Shown: positions 35,983 to 44,115 of the stretch, piece by piece
How positions within the stretch are numbered: the stretch's first letter is position 1
How the letters are laid out: each line of letters begins with the position of its first letter
From: Pelagimonas sp.
Lineage (GTDB): Bacteria; Pseudomonadota; Alphaproteobacteria; Rhodobacterales; Rhodobacteraceae
Reading direction: 5' to 3'
Length of the DNA: 64,000 nt
Assembly (NCBI GenBank): GCA_025210265.1
Contig: JAOASD010000031.1
Coordinates: 1 to 64,000 of the forward strand
Program-made: the position numbers and the translations under genes
Notes under the pieces: generated by a model
Seen by the model: only the letters and a program-made list of their open reading frames with translations
Told to the model about the DNA's origin: nothing
The model's database searches: none

Positions 35983-36927
35983 TTAACTGTCAAACAGCGG
36001 ATCCCCAAGGGTGACCGCGCGCAGAGGCAGCGGGCTGTCACTGGGCGGGGTTTCGCCCAGCAGCAACAGTTCGGAGGCTTCCATTTCCGTTGCAAACCAG
36101 GCCGACAGCGCCACAGCATCGCTGCTGGCGACACGCGGGCTTTCGGCGGCGTCCAGCACCATTTTCGACGGAGCCCAGACACAGATCTGATCGTTCTTCA
36201 TCGCCCAGTCCAGTTCGGTCCGCGTGGCAACGACCTTACAGCGTTCATCCCGCGCGCCCAGCAGCCAGGCATTCTGTTCCATCGCCAGCAGGTTGATGCG
36301 GCGCTGAGTCATGCGGTGCCCGGTTTGCGGCGGCACAGTTTCGGGCAGGCCGACACATAGAATGACCGGGGCCTTGCGGGCGACCAGTTCGTCGATCCAG
36401 CCAGCCAGACGCGGATCATTCATCGCATCATTGGACAAAAAGGCGATGCGGGGATGCGGGCGCTCGGTCGCGATTTCTTCGGCCAGATCGTTCAGATGCT
36501 GCCCGTAGTCGCGCCGCGTGCGCATGATTTCGACCCCCAGCGCACCGGGACCGCGATCCAGCTTTTCGATCCGCACAAAGGTGCGCAGCGCCTGGGGCTC
36601 CAGCAGGATGCGTTCAGCGATGCGCTCTGCCAGAGTTTCCAGCAGGTTCAGGCGTTCGGCGGCCAGTTCAAAAGAAATCGCTTCGGTCACGCGGTCATAG
36701 GACAGGATGCGGTCCACGTCATCCTCTAGCCCGCGGGGGAAGGGGGTGACATCCACCACGACGTTAAAGCACAGGCGCTGTGTTGTGCCGCGTTCGGCCT
36801 GAAAGGCACCGATCTCGGCTTCGACAATATGATCGCGCAGGCTGATCCGGTCATGCGGTTCATCGCCCGCAGTGGCGATGGCCCGTTCGGACGGGTGCGC
36901 AAAGGCAAGTCTGATTTCTTCGGCCAT
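35983..36927 (-). CDS. folB: dihydroneopterin aldolase fused to an amino-acid-kinase-like domain
   Basis: A 314-residue protein with two parts. Residues about 25-140 form a FolB domain (SLRDHIVEAEIGAFQAERG, SYDRVTEAI, LNLLETLAERIAERIL, and the catalytic-type Lys122 in RIEKLDRGPGALGVEI), cleaving dihydroneopterin in folate synthesis. Residues about 158-291 resemble the amino-acid kinase family, closest to MfnE-type proteins by eye: RRINLLAMEQNAWLLGA, ICVWAPSKMVL and ASSDAVALSAWFATEMEASE. The glycine-rich K-x-G-G-S and G-G-G-P motifs expected in an active kinase are replaced by AFLSND and LCVGLPE, so the second domain is likely inactive. Lone FolB proteins are about 120 residues. I judge the fusion genuine, as no frameshift is needed. 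Confidence 0.85.
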   Translation of the reverse strand: MAEEIRLAFAHPSERAIATAGDEPHDRISLRDHIVEAEIGAFQAERGTTQRLCFNVVVDVTPFPRGLEDDVDRILSYDRVTEAISFELAAERLNLLETLAERIAERILLEPQALRTFVRIEKLDRGPGALGVEIMRTRRDYGQHLNDLAEEIATERPHPRIAFLSNDAMNDPRLAGWIDELVARKAPVILCVGLPETVPPQTGHRMTQRRINLLAMEQNAWLLGARDERCKVVATRTELDWAMKNDQICVWAPSKMVLDAAESPRVASSDAVALSAWFATEMEASELLLLGETPPSDSPLPLRAVTLGDPLFDS

Positions 36928-37053
36928 CTCGGCATCCCCGATTAGACATAGTGACCTGCAGATTTATCAGCCACGGCGCGATCCCGCTAGCCCAAAGCAG
37001 ACGGGGATATGGATGGAAAACGTCCTGTCGCGGGGCAAAAGCGCCCCGCCACG

Positions 37054-37680
37054 TCAGTTGCTGTAGAACAGGTGCACGCCGATATGCGCCGTGCGCGAGA
37101 ATTTGCGCGACCAGCTGGGGCGCACAGCGGTGGTGTGGTAATAGGTGGCACCTTTGGTCAGCGACCGGGGCGCGCCCGCCAGCATCAGCTTGGCCACTTT
37201 GCCCACCCGGTCCCAGGCTGCGGGTTCGTTCACATGTTCGGGGCGACCATCGCAGGTATAGGTGAACTGACAGGCGAATTTGCGCCCGGTGCCCTGATTG
37301 ACCACGCCGCAGACACTCGAAGGAAACCGGCTGCTGTCGACCCGGTTCAGGATCACTTCGGCCACGGCAAACTGGCCTTTGACGGTTTCACCGCGGGCTT
37401 CGAAATACAGCGCCTCTGTCAGGCAGCGCCACTCGGCACCGCCGCTGACGCGGGGCTGGCCGGCCAGCCATTTGGCGTCATACAGCACCGCATCGCTGGG
37501 CTTGATCGAAACCGGTGTGACCAGCTGTTGCAAATGGCCGTTTTTGGCCTTTTTCAACGCCGACTGCTCGAGCAGAAGCAGCCGGTTCATGGTCGGGTTG
37601 GTTTCGGCCCGGGCAGAGTCCGGGGTCAAGCTAAGCAGGGGCACAGTCAGGGCAACTGCCATGGCCAGAAAACGGAACAT
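37054..37680 (-). CDS. SleB-like cell wall hydrolase
   Basis: A 208-residue exported protein. It has a signal peptide ([17 protein letters not shown], cleaved near ARAE) and a hydrolase_2/SleB catalytic domain at about residues 85-205, with the signature [24 protein letters not shown] containing the catalytic Glu, [21 protein letters not shown], and [16 protein letters not shown]. It likely cleaves peptidoglycan glycan strands (lytic transglycosylase-like) in the periplasm. In non-spore-forming alphaproteobacteria such proteins serve wall remodelling, not germination. Confidence 0.88.
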   Translation of the reverse strand: MFRFLAMAVALTVPLLSLTPDSARAETNPTMNRLLLLEQSALKKAKNGHLQQLVTPVSIKPSDAVLYDAKWLAGQPRVSGGAEWRCLTEALYFEARGETVKGQFAVAEVILNRVDSSRFPSSVCGVVNQGTGRKFACQFTYTCDGRPEHVNEPAAWDRVGKVAKLMLAGAPRSLTKGATYYHTTAVRPSWSRKFSRTAHIGVHLFYSN

Positions 37681-37766
37681 GGGTCAATCTCTCACGCTTT
37701 GGATATGTCCCGGTGGCAGCCCAGGAACCTCGCTGCCTTACCTGATCGCCCTGGATGGGTAAAGTT

Positions 37767-38963
37767 TTAGTCAAGCGATGCGGTTTTTGTGGCAGCAATG
37801 TGCGACCCTGCGGCCACGCCCGAAGACCAGGCCCACTGGAAATTGAACCCGCCCAACCAGCCTGTCACATCCACGGATTCACCAATGAAATAAAGCCCCT
37901 GAACGGTTTTCGACATCATAGAAGACGAAGACAGCCCCCCGGTATCCACCCCGCCCAGCGTGACCTCTGCTGTGCGATACCCCTCGCTGCCCGAGGGTTT
38001 CACAACCCAGCCTTTCAACCCCGCGTCGAGCAAGGCGATTCGCTTATCCGACAGATCCGCCAGATTGCCATTCAGGTCGAACTCTTGCGCCAGAACCGGG
38101 ACCAGACGGGCGGGCAACAGATCGGCCAGTTCGGTGGTCAGGCTGCGCTTGCCGTGTTGGCCGCGCCGCTGTTTCAGGTGATCCTCCAGCGAGGCACCGG
38201 GCAGCAGATCCAGCGTGATCTCGTCACCTTCGCGCCAATAGCTGGAAATCTGCAGGATCGCCGGGCCAGACAACCCGCGATGGGTAAAGAGCAAAGCCTC
38301 GTCAAAACCCGCGCTGGCATTGCGCGCCGTCACTGGCAGGGACACACCCGAAATCGTGGCAAAGCGTTGGTCGCTAAAGGTGAGCGGCACCAGCGCGGGG
38401 CGTGTCTCGGTCACATCATGACCGAACTGTCGGGCAATGTCATAGGCCAGCCCGGTCGCGCCCATCTTGGGGATGGATTTGCCGCCGGTGGCCACAACCA
38501 GATTGCGCGCCTCAACGCGCTGCCGCTTGCCGTCGCGCTCCAGAATTGCGTGAAAGGCCCCGTCGCGTTGGGTCAGCTCGATCAGACGGGTCTGCAACCA
38601 CAGATCGGTCCCCGCCTGCGCCATCTCACTGCGCAGCATCTCGACAATCTGGGTCGCCTTGCCATCACAAAACAGCTGACCCAAGGTCTTTTCATGCCAG
38701 GCAATGCCGTGACGCGACACCAGGTCGATAAAATCCCACTGGGTATATCGCGCCAGCGCGGATTTCGGAAAATGCCGGTTCCCGGACAGAAAATTGCCCG
38801 GCTCGCAATACATATTGGTGAAATTGCAGCGCCCGCCGCCGGAAATACGGATTTTGTCCCCCGGCGCTTTGGCATGATCAATCACAAGGGTCGACGGGCC
38901 CGCATGGGCCGCCGCCATCATACCGGCCGCCCCGGCGCCAAGGATCAGGCAATTCACAAACAT
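37767..38963 (-). CDS. HI0933/BaiN-type NAD(P)/FAD-dependent oxidoreductase
   Basis: A 398-residue flavoprotein of the HI0933 family. It has an N-terminal dinucleotide-binding fold (CLILGAGAAGMMAA), the family signature KIRISGGGRCNFTN, a middle lid domain, ATGGKSIPKMGATGLAYDIA, and a C-terminal YFIGESVDVTGWLGGFNFQWAWSSG that binds FAD. Reactions of most members are unknown; some are bile-acid or steroid reductases. The ATG at 38963 begins the conserved part; a GTG at 38978 is an alternative. One copy of the dispersed element separates it from sdaA. Confidence 0.9.
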   Translation of the reverse strand: MFVNCLILGAGAAGMMAAAHAGPSTLVIDHAKAPGDKIRISGGGRCNFTNMYCEPGNFLSGNRHFPKSALARYTQWDFIDLVSRHGIAWHEKTLGQLFCDGKATQIVEMLRSEMAQAGTDLWLQTRLIELTQRDGAFHAILERDGKRQRVEARNLVVATGGKSIPKMGATGLAYDIARQFGHDVTETRPALVPLTFSDQRFATISGVSLPVTARNASAGFDEALLFTHRGLSGPAILQISSYWREGDEITLDLLPGASLEDHLKQRRGQHGKRSLTTELADLLPARLVPVLAQEFDLNGNLADLSDKRIALLDAGLKGWVVKPSGSEGYRTAEVTLGGVDTGGLSSSSMMSKTVQGLYFIGESVDVTGWLGGFNFQWAWSSGVAAGSHIAATKTASLD

Positions 38964-39025
38964 GCGCGCAGGGATCACGGATCGCCCGCCAGATCAAGGG
39001 GCCACCACCCCAAAACGCGCGGCCC

Positions 39026-39078
39026 CTTTGGCTTCTTCTCTTTAAAAATACCTCCGGGGGGAATGGCCACAGGCCAGG
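39026..39078. repeat. dispersed hairpin/GGAGGTATTTTT element, reverse copy
   Basis: Read on the minus strand: a GGGGGCTCTGCCCCC hairpin, then CCCCCCGGAGGTATTTTT and AAAGAGAAGAAG. This is the clearest full-length copy of the element at the start of the window, in the opposite orientation, between the HI0933-type gene and sdaA. Confidence 0.6.
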
Positions 39079-39106
39079 GGGGCAGAGCCCCCAACCGGCC
39101 CCAAAC

Positions 39107-40480
39107 TCAGCAGTTGGGCACGTTCACGGCCAACCCGCCCAAAGAGGTCTCTTTGTATTTTTCATGCATGTCATGGCCGGTCTGGCGCATGGTTTCGATC
39201 GCCGCATCCAGCGGGACAAAATGTTCGCCATCGCCGCGCAGCGCCAAGGACGCCGCAGACACCGCTTTGATCGCTGCCAGCCCGTTGCGCTCGATACAGG
39301 GCACCTGAACCAGGCCTTTGACCGGGTCGCAGGTCATGCCCAGATGATGCTCCAGCGCGATTTCTGCGGCATTCTCAACCTGTTCCGGGGTGCCACCCAT
39401 CACGGCGCACAGGCCCGCCGCCGCCATGGCCGAGGCACTGCCGACCTCAGCCTGACAGCCCGCTTCGGCCCCGGAAATCGAGGCGTTGAACTTGACCAGC
39501 CCGCCAATCGCGGCGGCGGTCAGCAGGAAATCCTCGATATGGCTGGGGGCGGCGCCCGGCACGTGATCCAGATAATAGCGCAGCACCGCAGGCAGAGTGC
39601 CTGCCGCACCATTTGTCGGGGCGGTGACCACCTGACCGCCAGCGGCGTTTTCCTCGTTCACTGCCATGGCGTAGACGCTCATCCAGTCGTTGATCGTATG
39701 CGGTGCGGTCAGGTTCATGCCGCGCTCGGCGATCAGCGCATCATGGATGCCCTTGGCGCGGCGGCGCACATTCAGACCGCCGGGCAGGATGCCATCGGTG
39801 ACAAGTCCGCGTTCGATACAGCCATTCATGACCTCCCACAGGCGGGCTGTGCCTTTGGCCAGCGACTCTTCGCAGCCGCGGGCGATTTCATTGGCGCGCT
39901 TCATCTGAGCGATGGATTTGCCGCTGATCCGGGCCATCTCCAGCATCTCGGCAGCGGATTTGAACGGGTAGGGCACCGGGTCGCCCTCGTCGGTATCGGC
40001 ACCGCTGGTCAGTTCGGCTTCGGTCAGGACAAAGCCCCCGCCGATGGAATAATAGGTTTCCTGTGCGATCACATCGCCCTGCGCATCGGTGGCCATCAGG
40101 ATCATCCCGTTGGCATGGCCTTCCAGCGCGGGGCCGAAATCGAAATGCAGATCGGTTTTCGGGTCGAACTTCAGCGCAGGCAGCCCCTCGGGCGTGACCT
40201 GTTTGTCGGCGGTGATCTGCGCCATGGCCGCTTCGGCTTTGTCATGGTCATAGCTGTCGGGCAGAAACCCGGCCAGCCCCAGAATGGTGGCGCGATCCGT
40301 GGCATGGCCCACCCCGGTAAAGGCCAGCGACCCGTGCAGCGAGGCCCGCACCCCATGTGCCTTGAACGGCGCAGCGCGCAGCATGTCAAGAAACCGGGCC
40401 CCGGCAACCATGGGCCCCATTGTATGGGAAGACGAGGGACCAACCCCCACTTTGAACATATCAAAGACCGAAAGGAACAT
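39107..40480 (-). CDS. sdaA: L-serine ammonia-lyase (iron-sulfur type)
   Basis: A 457-residue single-chain serine dehydratase that deaminates L-serine to pyruvate. It starts [20 protein letters not shown], which is the beta-domain signature, and has the alpha domain with [17 protein letters not shown] and the cluster cysteines in [18 protein letters not shown] near the C-terminus; its final Cys (VPNC) matches the family, where the C-terminal cysteine can act as the fourth cluster ligand. The ATG at 40480 has GGAG upstream; the open frame to 40645 adds nothing conserved. Oxygen-sensitive by family analogy. Confidence 0.95.
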   Translation of the reverse strand: MFLSVFDMFKVGVGPSSSHTMGPMVAGARFLDMLRAAPFKAHGVRASLHGSLAFTGVGHATDRATILGLAGFLPDSYDHDKAEAAMAQITADKQVTPEGLPALKFDPKTDLHFDFGPALEGHANGMILMATDAQGDVIAQETYYSIGGGFVLTEAELTSGADTDEGDPVPYPFKSAAEMLEMARISGKSIAQMKRANEIARGCEESLAKGTARLWEVMNGCIERGLVTDGILPGGLNVRRRAKGIHDALIAERGMNLTAPHTINDWMSVYAMAVNEENAAGGQVVTAPTNGAAGTLPAVLRYYLDHVPGAAPSHIEDFLLTAAAIGGLVKFNASISGAEAGCQAEVGSASAMAAAGLCAVMGGTPEQVENAAEIALEHHLGMTCDPVKGLVQVPCIERNGLAAIKAVSAASLALRGDGEHFVPLDAAIETMRQTGHDMHEKYKETSLGGLAVNVPNC

Positions 40481-40857
40481 GTCGCGCGCTCCGTAGCTGT
40501 GATCCCTTGTGGGATCGGCTGTTCTGGCCTTCATATGTAGCTGCGCCGGGCAGGGGACCAAGGCACAAATACGACCTCGCGCCGCGCCCCTGCGCCGAAG
40601 CATTGGGGAAGTTTGGCAAAACCGCCGCATCACCCCAACCGTCAAACATCCCAGTCAAAACGCCCTGACATCTGGGACACTGCTGGGCGCTGCCGGACGA
40701 GAGGGGGGCAGAGAAACGGGCGCACGGCGCCGCGAAGGAAATTGCCAGCTCCCCGCGGACTGGTTATGCAGGGGATGCGCTGGACAGCCTGGGGTGGTCC
40801 CGTGCTGGGGCCTGCTTTGCCCTGTTTTCTATTCTGCGCTGCTTGGAAAGGTCCGGC
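40481..40857. other. 377-bp divergent intergenic region (sdaA/rpiA)
   Basis: This region separates the divergent sdaA and rpiA genes and must contain both promoters. A GATCCC-TTGT-GGGATC inverted repeat at 40501-40516 lies 21 bp upstream of the sdaA start and could be an operator or leader hairpin. Open frames here are short, proline/arginine-rich and lack ribosome binding sites, so I call none of them. Confidence 0.45.
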
Positions 40858-41640
40858 ATGAACACAGAGCTTTCTCCGATCGACAAGGCCAAATTCGTCG
40901 CCGCGCGCCGTGCCGCTGATCTGGTAGAAGAGGGTATGCGCGTGGGTCTGGGCACGGGCAGCACCGCCGCCTGGATGGTGCGCTGTCTGGCCGAGCGCGT
41001 GCGCGAAGAGGGTCTGCGCTTTCGCGGAGTGCCGACATCGCGCCGCACGGCGGAACTGGCGCGGGATCTGGGGATTGATGTGATCACCCTGGACGAGGCA
41101 CGCTGGCTGGATCTGACCATTGACGGTGCGGATGAATTTGACCCGGATCTGAACCTGATCAAAGGCGGCGGCGGGGCGCTGTTGCAGGAAAAGATCGTTG
41201 CCACCGCCAGCGATCAGATGGTGGTGATCACCGATGCCGCCAAAGAGGTAGAGCATCTGGGTGCCTTCCCATTGCCGGTAGAGATCATCCCCTTTGGCTG
41301 GCCAACCACGCAGGCCCTGATCGAAGAGCTGCTGGTCAGCATGGATGTGATGGGGCGCAAAAGCGCGCTGCGCATGAATGGGGACCGCGCCTATGTGACC
41401 GATGAGGGCAACCATATCCTGGATCTGCACCTGTCCCGGATCGGCAATGCCCGCCAGCTGGCCATGGTGCTGAACCAGATCCCCGGTGTGGTCGAAAACG
41501 GTTTGTTCATCGACATCTGCGATCAGGTGATCATCGGCTATGGCGATGGCCGGGTGGAAACCCGCGACATCAATGAGGGCACGGTCAGCGAAGACCGGGT
41601 GGATTTTGTCGAGGATGCCAACCTGTTTCAGGATATTTGA
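40858..41640 (+). CDS. rpiA: ribose-5-phosphate isomerase A
   Basis: A 260-residue RpiA that interconverts ribose-5-phosphate and ribulose-5-phosphate in the pentose phosphate pathway. Substrate-loop motifs are VGLGTGSTAAWMV and IDGADEFDP, and the catalytic segment is LIKGGGGALLQEKIV, with the general-base Glu in that last helix. The ATG at 40858 has GGAAAGG upstream; an in-frame ATG at 40843 lies before the ribosome binding site and is less likely. Length slightly above the 220-residue E. coli protein, typical of the alphaproteobacterial form. Confidence 0.95.
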   Translation: MNTELSPIDKAKFVAARRAADLVEEGMRVGLGTGSTAAWMVRCLAERVREEGLRFRGVPTSRRTAELARDLGIDVITLDEARWLDLTIDGADEFDPDLNLIKGGGGALLQEKIVATASDQMVVITDAAKEVEHLGAFPLPVEIIPFGWPTTQALIEELLVSMDVMGRKSALRMNGDRAYVTDEGNHILDLHLSRIGNARQLAMVLNQIPGVVENGLFIDICDQVIIGYGDGRVETRDINEGTVSEDRVDFVEDANLFQDI

Positions 41641-41692
41641 GGTATGTTGTGAACGGACAGATAGACGTTCCTGGGCTGAACGGCTTTGGAAC

Positions 41693-42142
41693 GTGCTAGT
41701 GGCCGGGCTGGGCCTGTGGACTGGCTGGAGGCGATTTCAGGTGCCTGAGGGGCTCTGGCCGATGGGGGAGGAGCATTTCAACTTCCTTTTCTCGATCTTT
41801 CTTTTCCTGTGTGCCTGCGTCCTTATTTTCAATGCACTGCGCCCCTCTATGGGGATCTGTCGCTTTGCCGCCAGAGGCATAGGCGCTGTCTTTCGGGATA
41901 AAGAATGGGAGCCTACGATTGCCTGGGAGCAGATGCGCAGTGTGGACGTACGACGCAACGGCAAAGGCGCGATACAATTCCTTGATCTGACCATAACGAC
42001 GCCTGAGGGAAAATGCACCCTGCCCATATCGCTGAGGGCCCTGGACAGGGAGGCGGCCGAACAGGTGTTGGAGGTGGTCAAACTGTATCACCCGGATGCA
42101 GAGGCCCCCTTGCAGGACCAACTGGCGGCGCGCGGGCTTTAG
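41693..42142 (+). CDS. small membrane protein of unknown function
   Basis: An open frame with two hydrophobic segments (LVAGLGLWTGW and FLFSIFLFLCACVLIFNAL) and a soluble C-terminal half (about 90 residues) with alternating strands such as IQFLDLTITTPEGKCTLPIS, reminiscent of bacterial PH-like domains. No ATG gives a full-length product: the frame is open from inside rpiA (41540), and GTG codons at 41693 and 41699 or an ATG at 41761 are candidates, so the start is uncertain. Base composition is slightly more AT-rich than neighbours. The gene is probably real but may be recently acquired or decaying. Confidence 0.5.
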   Translation: MLVAGLGLWTGWRRFQVPEGLWPMGEEHFNFLFSIFLFLCACVLIFNALRPSMGICRFAARGIGAVFRDKEWEPTIAWEQMRSVDVRRNGKGAIQFLDLTITTPEGKCTLPISLRALDREAAEQVLEVVKLYHPDAEAPLQDQLAARGL

Positions 42143-42338
42143 GCTCAGGCCCCATTGATTTGCGGGACTCAGCATGGAAAAATGCGCGGTATCAGTGGTT
42201 TGGACTTCGCAGAAAAGGCTGGTTGCCTTTGCAAGGGGGCCGCGCCGCTGAGAGCGTGCATTTCTCCATGCCCGCCACCCCGAAGGGGTGCCAATAAAAT
42301 GACATGCCTTTGGCATGACGGGTTCGCCGGGCCGTCGG

Positions 42339-42363
42339 GAAAACAGTCCCCCAGACTGTTTTC
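42339..42363. repeat. perfect GAAAACAGTC/GACTGTTTTC hairpin
   Basis: A 10-bp perfect inverted repeat with a CCCCA loop. From memory the AAAACAGTC...GACTGTTTT hairpin recurs in roseobacter intergenic DNA, but only this copy is seen in the window. It may be a dispersed repeat or a terminator remnant. Confidence 0.55.
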
Positions 42364-42497
42364 TGATCCTCCTTGCTGCCCCAGCCTGCGTTATATGCCC
42401 TTGAAATAGAAAACTATTCCTGCGGCCACATGCCTAGCCTAGAACAAAATCTGGCGAACTGAGCGTTGCAAATCAATGGGTCCTGAGCCTAGGAGCC

Positions 42498-42516
42498 GGT
42501 GGGTTGCAAACCCACC
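42498..42516. repeat. single REP-like palindrome
   Basis: GGTGGGTT(gca)AACCCACC followed by CTAC; the same unit that occurs as doublets at 4069-4123 and 46341-46414. It is unpaired here. Confidence 0.7.
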
Positions 42517-42684
42517 CTACGGGCTTTGGCCCCCGGATCTTTGTCCAATCGCGCTGGGCGCAGGCAGGCAAGTTGAAACAATCCTAACATATCCGTGCCA
42601 CATCTCCCCTATGGGGTGGTGTGTTGCTCTGGCAATCTTATCTCCGCTGTGGAATATCTTGGCCAAGAACAGGGGACTGGCGAT

Positions 42685-44046
42685 ATGAGCGCATTCGACT
42701 ACGATCTTTTTGTCATTGGGGGCGGCTCTGGCGGCGTGCGTGCGGCGCGTGTGGCTGCGGGCGAAACCGGGGCCAAGGTGGCGCTGGCCGAAGAGGACCG
42801 CTATGGCGGCACCTGCGTCATCCGCGGCTGTGTGCCGAAAAAGCTGATGGTCTTTGCCTCGGGCTATTCGGACATGGCGGCAGATGCGGTGTCTTATGGG
42901 TGGGACATGCAGGCCGGTGACTTCGACTGGCAGGCGTTCCATGGCAAGCTGGTGACTGAACTGGATCGCCTGGAAGGGGTGTATCGCAAGCTGCTGGCGG
43001 GTTCGGGGGTGGAAACCTTTGATGCGCGCGCCAAGGTTGTGGATGCCCATACGGTTGAGCTGTCCGATGGCACCCGCAAAACTGCGAAACACATCCTGCT
43101 GGCCATGGGGGGGCGTCCGACCACACCGGATATTCCGGGGGCCGAACATGCGATCACCTCGAATGAAATCTTCCACCTGCCGGAGCTGCCGAAATCCATC
43201 CTGATCGTCGGCGGCGGTTATATCGCCTGCGAATTTGCCGGGGTGATGAACGGTCTGGGCGTGAAAACCACGCAATTCTATCGCGGGGCGCAGATCCTGC
43301 GCGGCTTTGACGACGAAGCGCGCGGTCTGGTCAGCGACGAGATGATCCAGCGCGGCGTCGATCTGCATCTGGGCACCAATGTGCTGGAGATGGAAAAGCG
43401 CGACGAAGGCATCTGGGTCAAGGCCACCAATGGCAGCGAACATGTGTTCGATCAGGTGATGTTTGCCACGGGCCGGGTGCCCAATACCGACAATATGGGG
43501 CTGGAAGAGGTCGGCGTGAAGCTGGGCCGCAAGGGCGAAGTGTTGGTGGATGCCTATTCCCAGACCGACGTGCCCTCGATCTACGCCATCGGCGATGCGA
43601 CCGACCGCGTGAACCTGACACCGGTTGCGATCCGCGAGGGCATGGCCTTTGTCGAAACCGTGTTCAAGGGCAACCCGACCAAGGTGGATCACGACCTGAT
43701 CCCCAGCGCCATTTTCACCCAGCCCGAAATGGGCACTGTGGGCCTGTCCGAAGAGGACGCCGCCGCGCAGGAACCGATCGAGGTCTACGCGACCTCGTTC
43801 AAACCCATGCAGCAAAGCTTTGCCGGGCGGGCGGATCGTGTTTTGATGAAACTGATCGTCAGCAAGGAAACCCGCAAGGTTCTGGGCTGTCATATCGTCG
43901 CGCCGGGGGCGGGCGAAATGATCCAGCTTGCGGGGATCGCGGTCAAGATGGGCGCAACCAAAGAGGATTTCGACCGGACTGTGGCGGTGCACCCGACCAT
44001 GTCCGAGGAACTGGTGACCATGCGCAACCCGACGCGCAGTGCTTGA
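42685..44046 (+). CDS. gor: glutathione-disulfide reductase
   Basis: A 453-residue flavoprotein disulfide reductase that keeps glutathione reduced with NADPH. Its FAD fold is DYDLFVIGGGSGGVRAARVAA, the redox-active disulfide is in GGTCVIRGCVPKKLM, the NAD(P) fold is SILIVGGGYIACEFAGVM, the second FAD site is YAIGDATDRVNLTPVAIREG, and the C-terminal active-site motif is HPTMSEEL with the catalytic His-Glu pair. The ATG at 42685 is chosen from the conserved N-terminus. Length is normal. Confidence 0.95.
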   Translation: MSAFDYDLFVIGGGSGGVRAARVAAGETGAKVALAEEDRYGGTCVIRGCVPKKLMVFASGYSDMAADAVSYGWDMQAGDFDWQAFHGKLVTELDRLEGVYRKLLAGSGVETFDARAKVVDAHTVELSDGTRKTAKHILLAMGGRPTTPDIPGAEHAITSNEIFHLPELPKSILIVGGGYIACEFAGVMNGLGVKTTQFYRGAQILRGFDDEARGLVSDEMIQRGVDLHLGTNVLEMEKRDEGIWVKATNGSEHVFDQVMFATGRVPNTDNMGLEEVGVKLGRKGEVLVDAYSQTDVPSIYAIGDATDRVNLTPVAIREGMAFVETVFKGNPTKVDHDLIPSAIFTQPEMGTVGLSEEDAAAQEPIEVYATSFKPMQQSFAGRADRVLMKLIVSKETRKVLGCHIVAPGAGEMIQLAGIAVKMGATKEDFDRTVAVHPTMSEELVTMRNPTRSA

Positions 44047-44115
44047 AACCCTGTGAAAAACGCACAGGTTTACAGGCAGGCACGGATTTAAAAGACCAAG
44101 GAAGGAAAGAACTTC

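Larger units (their letters stand above)
42143..42684. other. 540-bp repeat-rich intergenic region upstream of gor
   Basis: No convincing gene. Four separate hairpins are packed here: ACCCC-gaa-GGGGT near 42277-42289, CATGCC-ttt-GGCATG at 42303-42317, the perfect GAAAACAGTC-cccca-GACTGTTTTC at 42339-42363, and a single REP-like unit GGTGGGTT(gca)AACCCACC at 42498-42516. AGGGGA just before 42685 is the gor ribosome binding site. The gor promoter must be in the right half. Confidence 0.6.
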
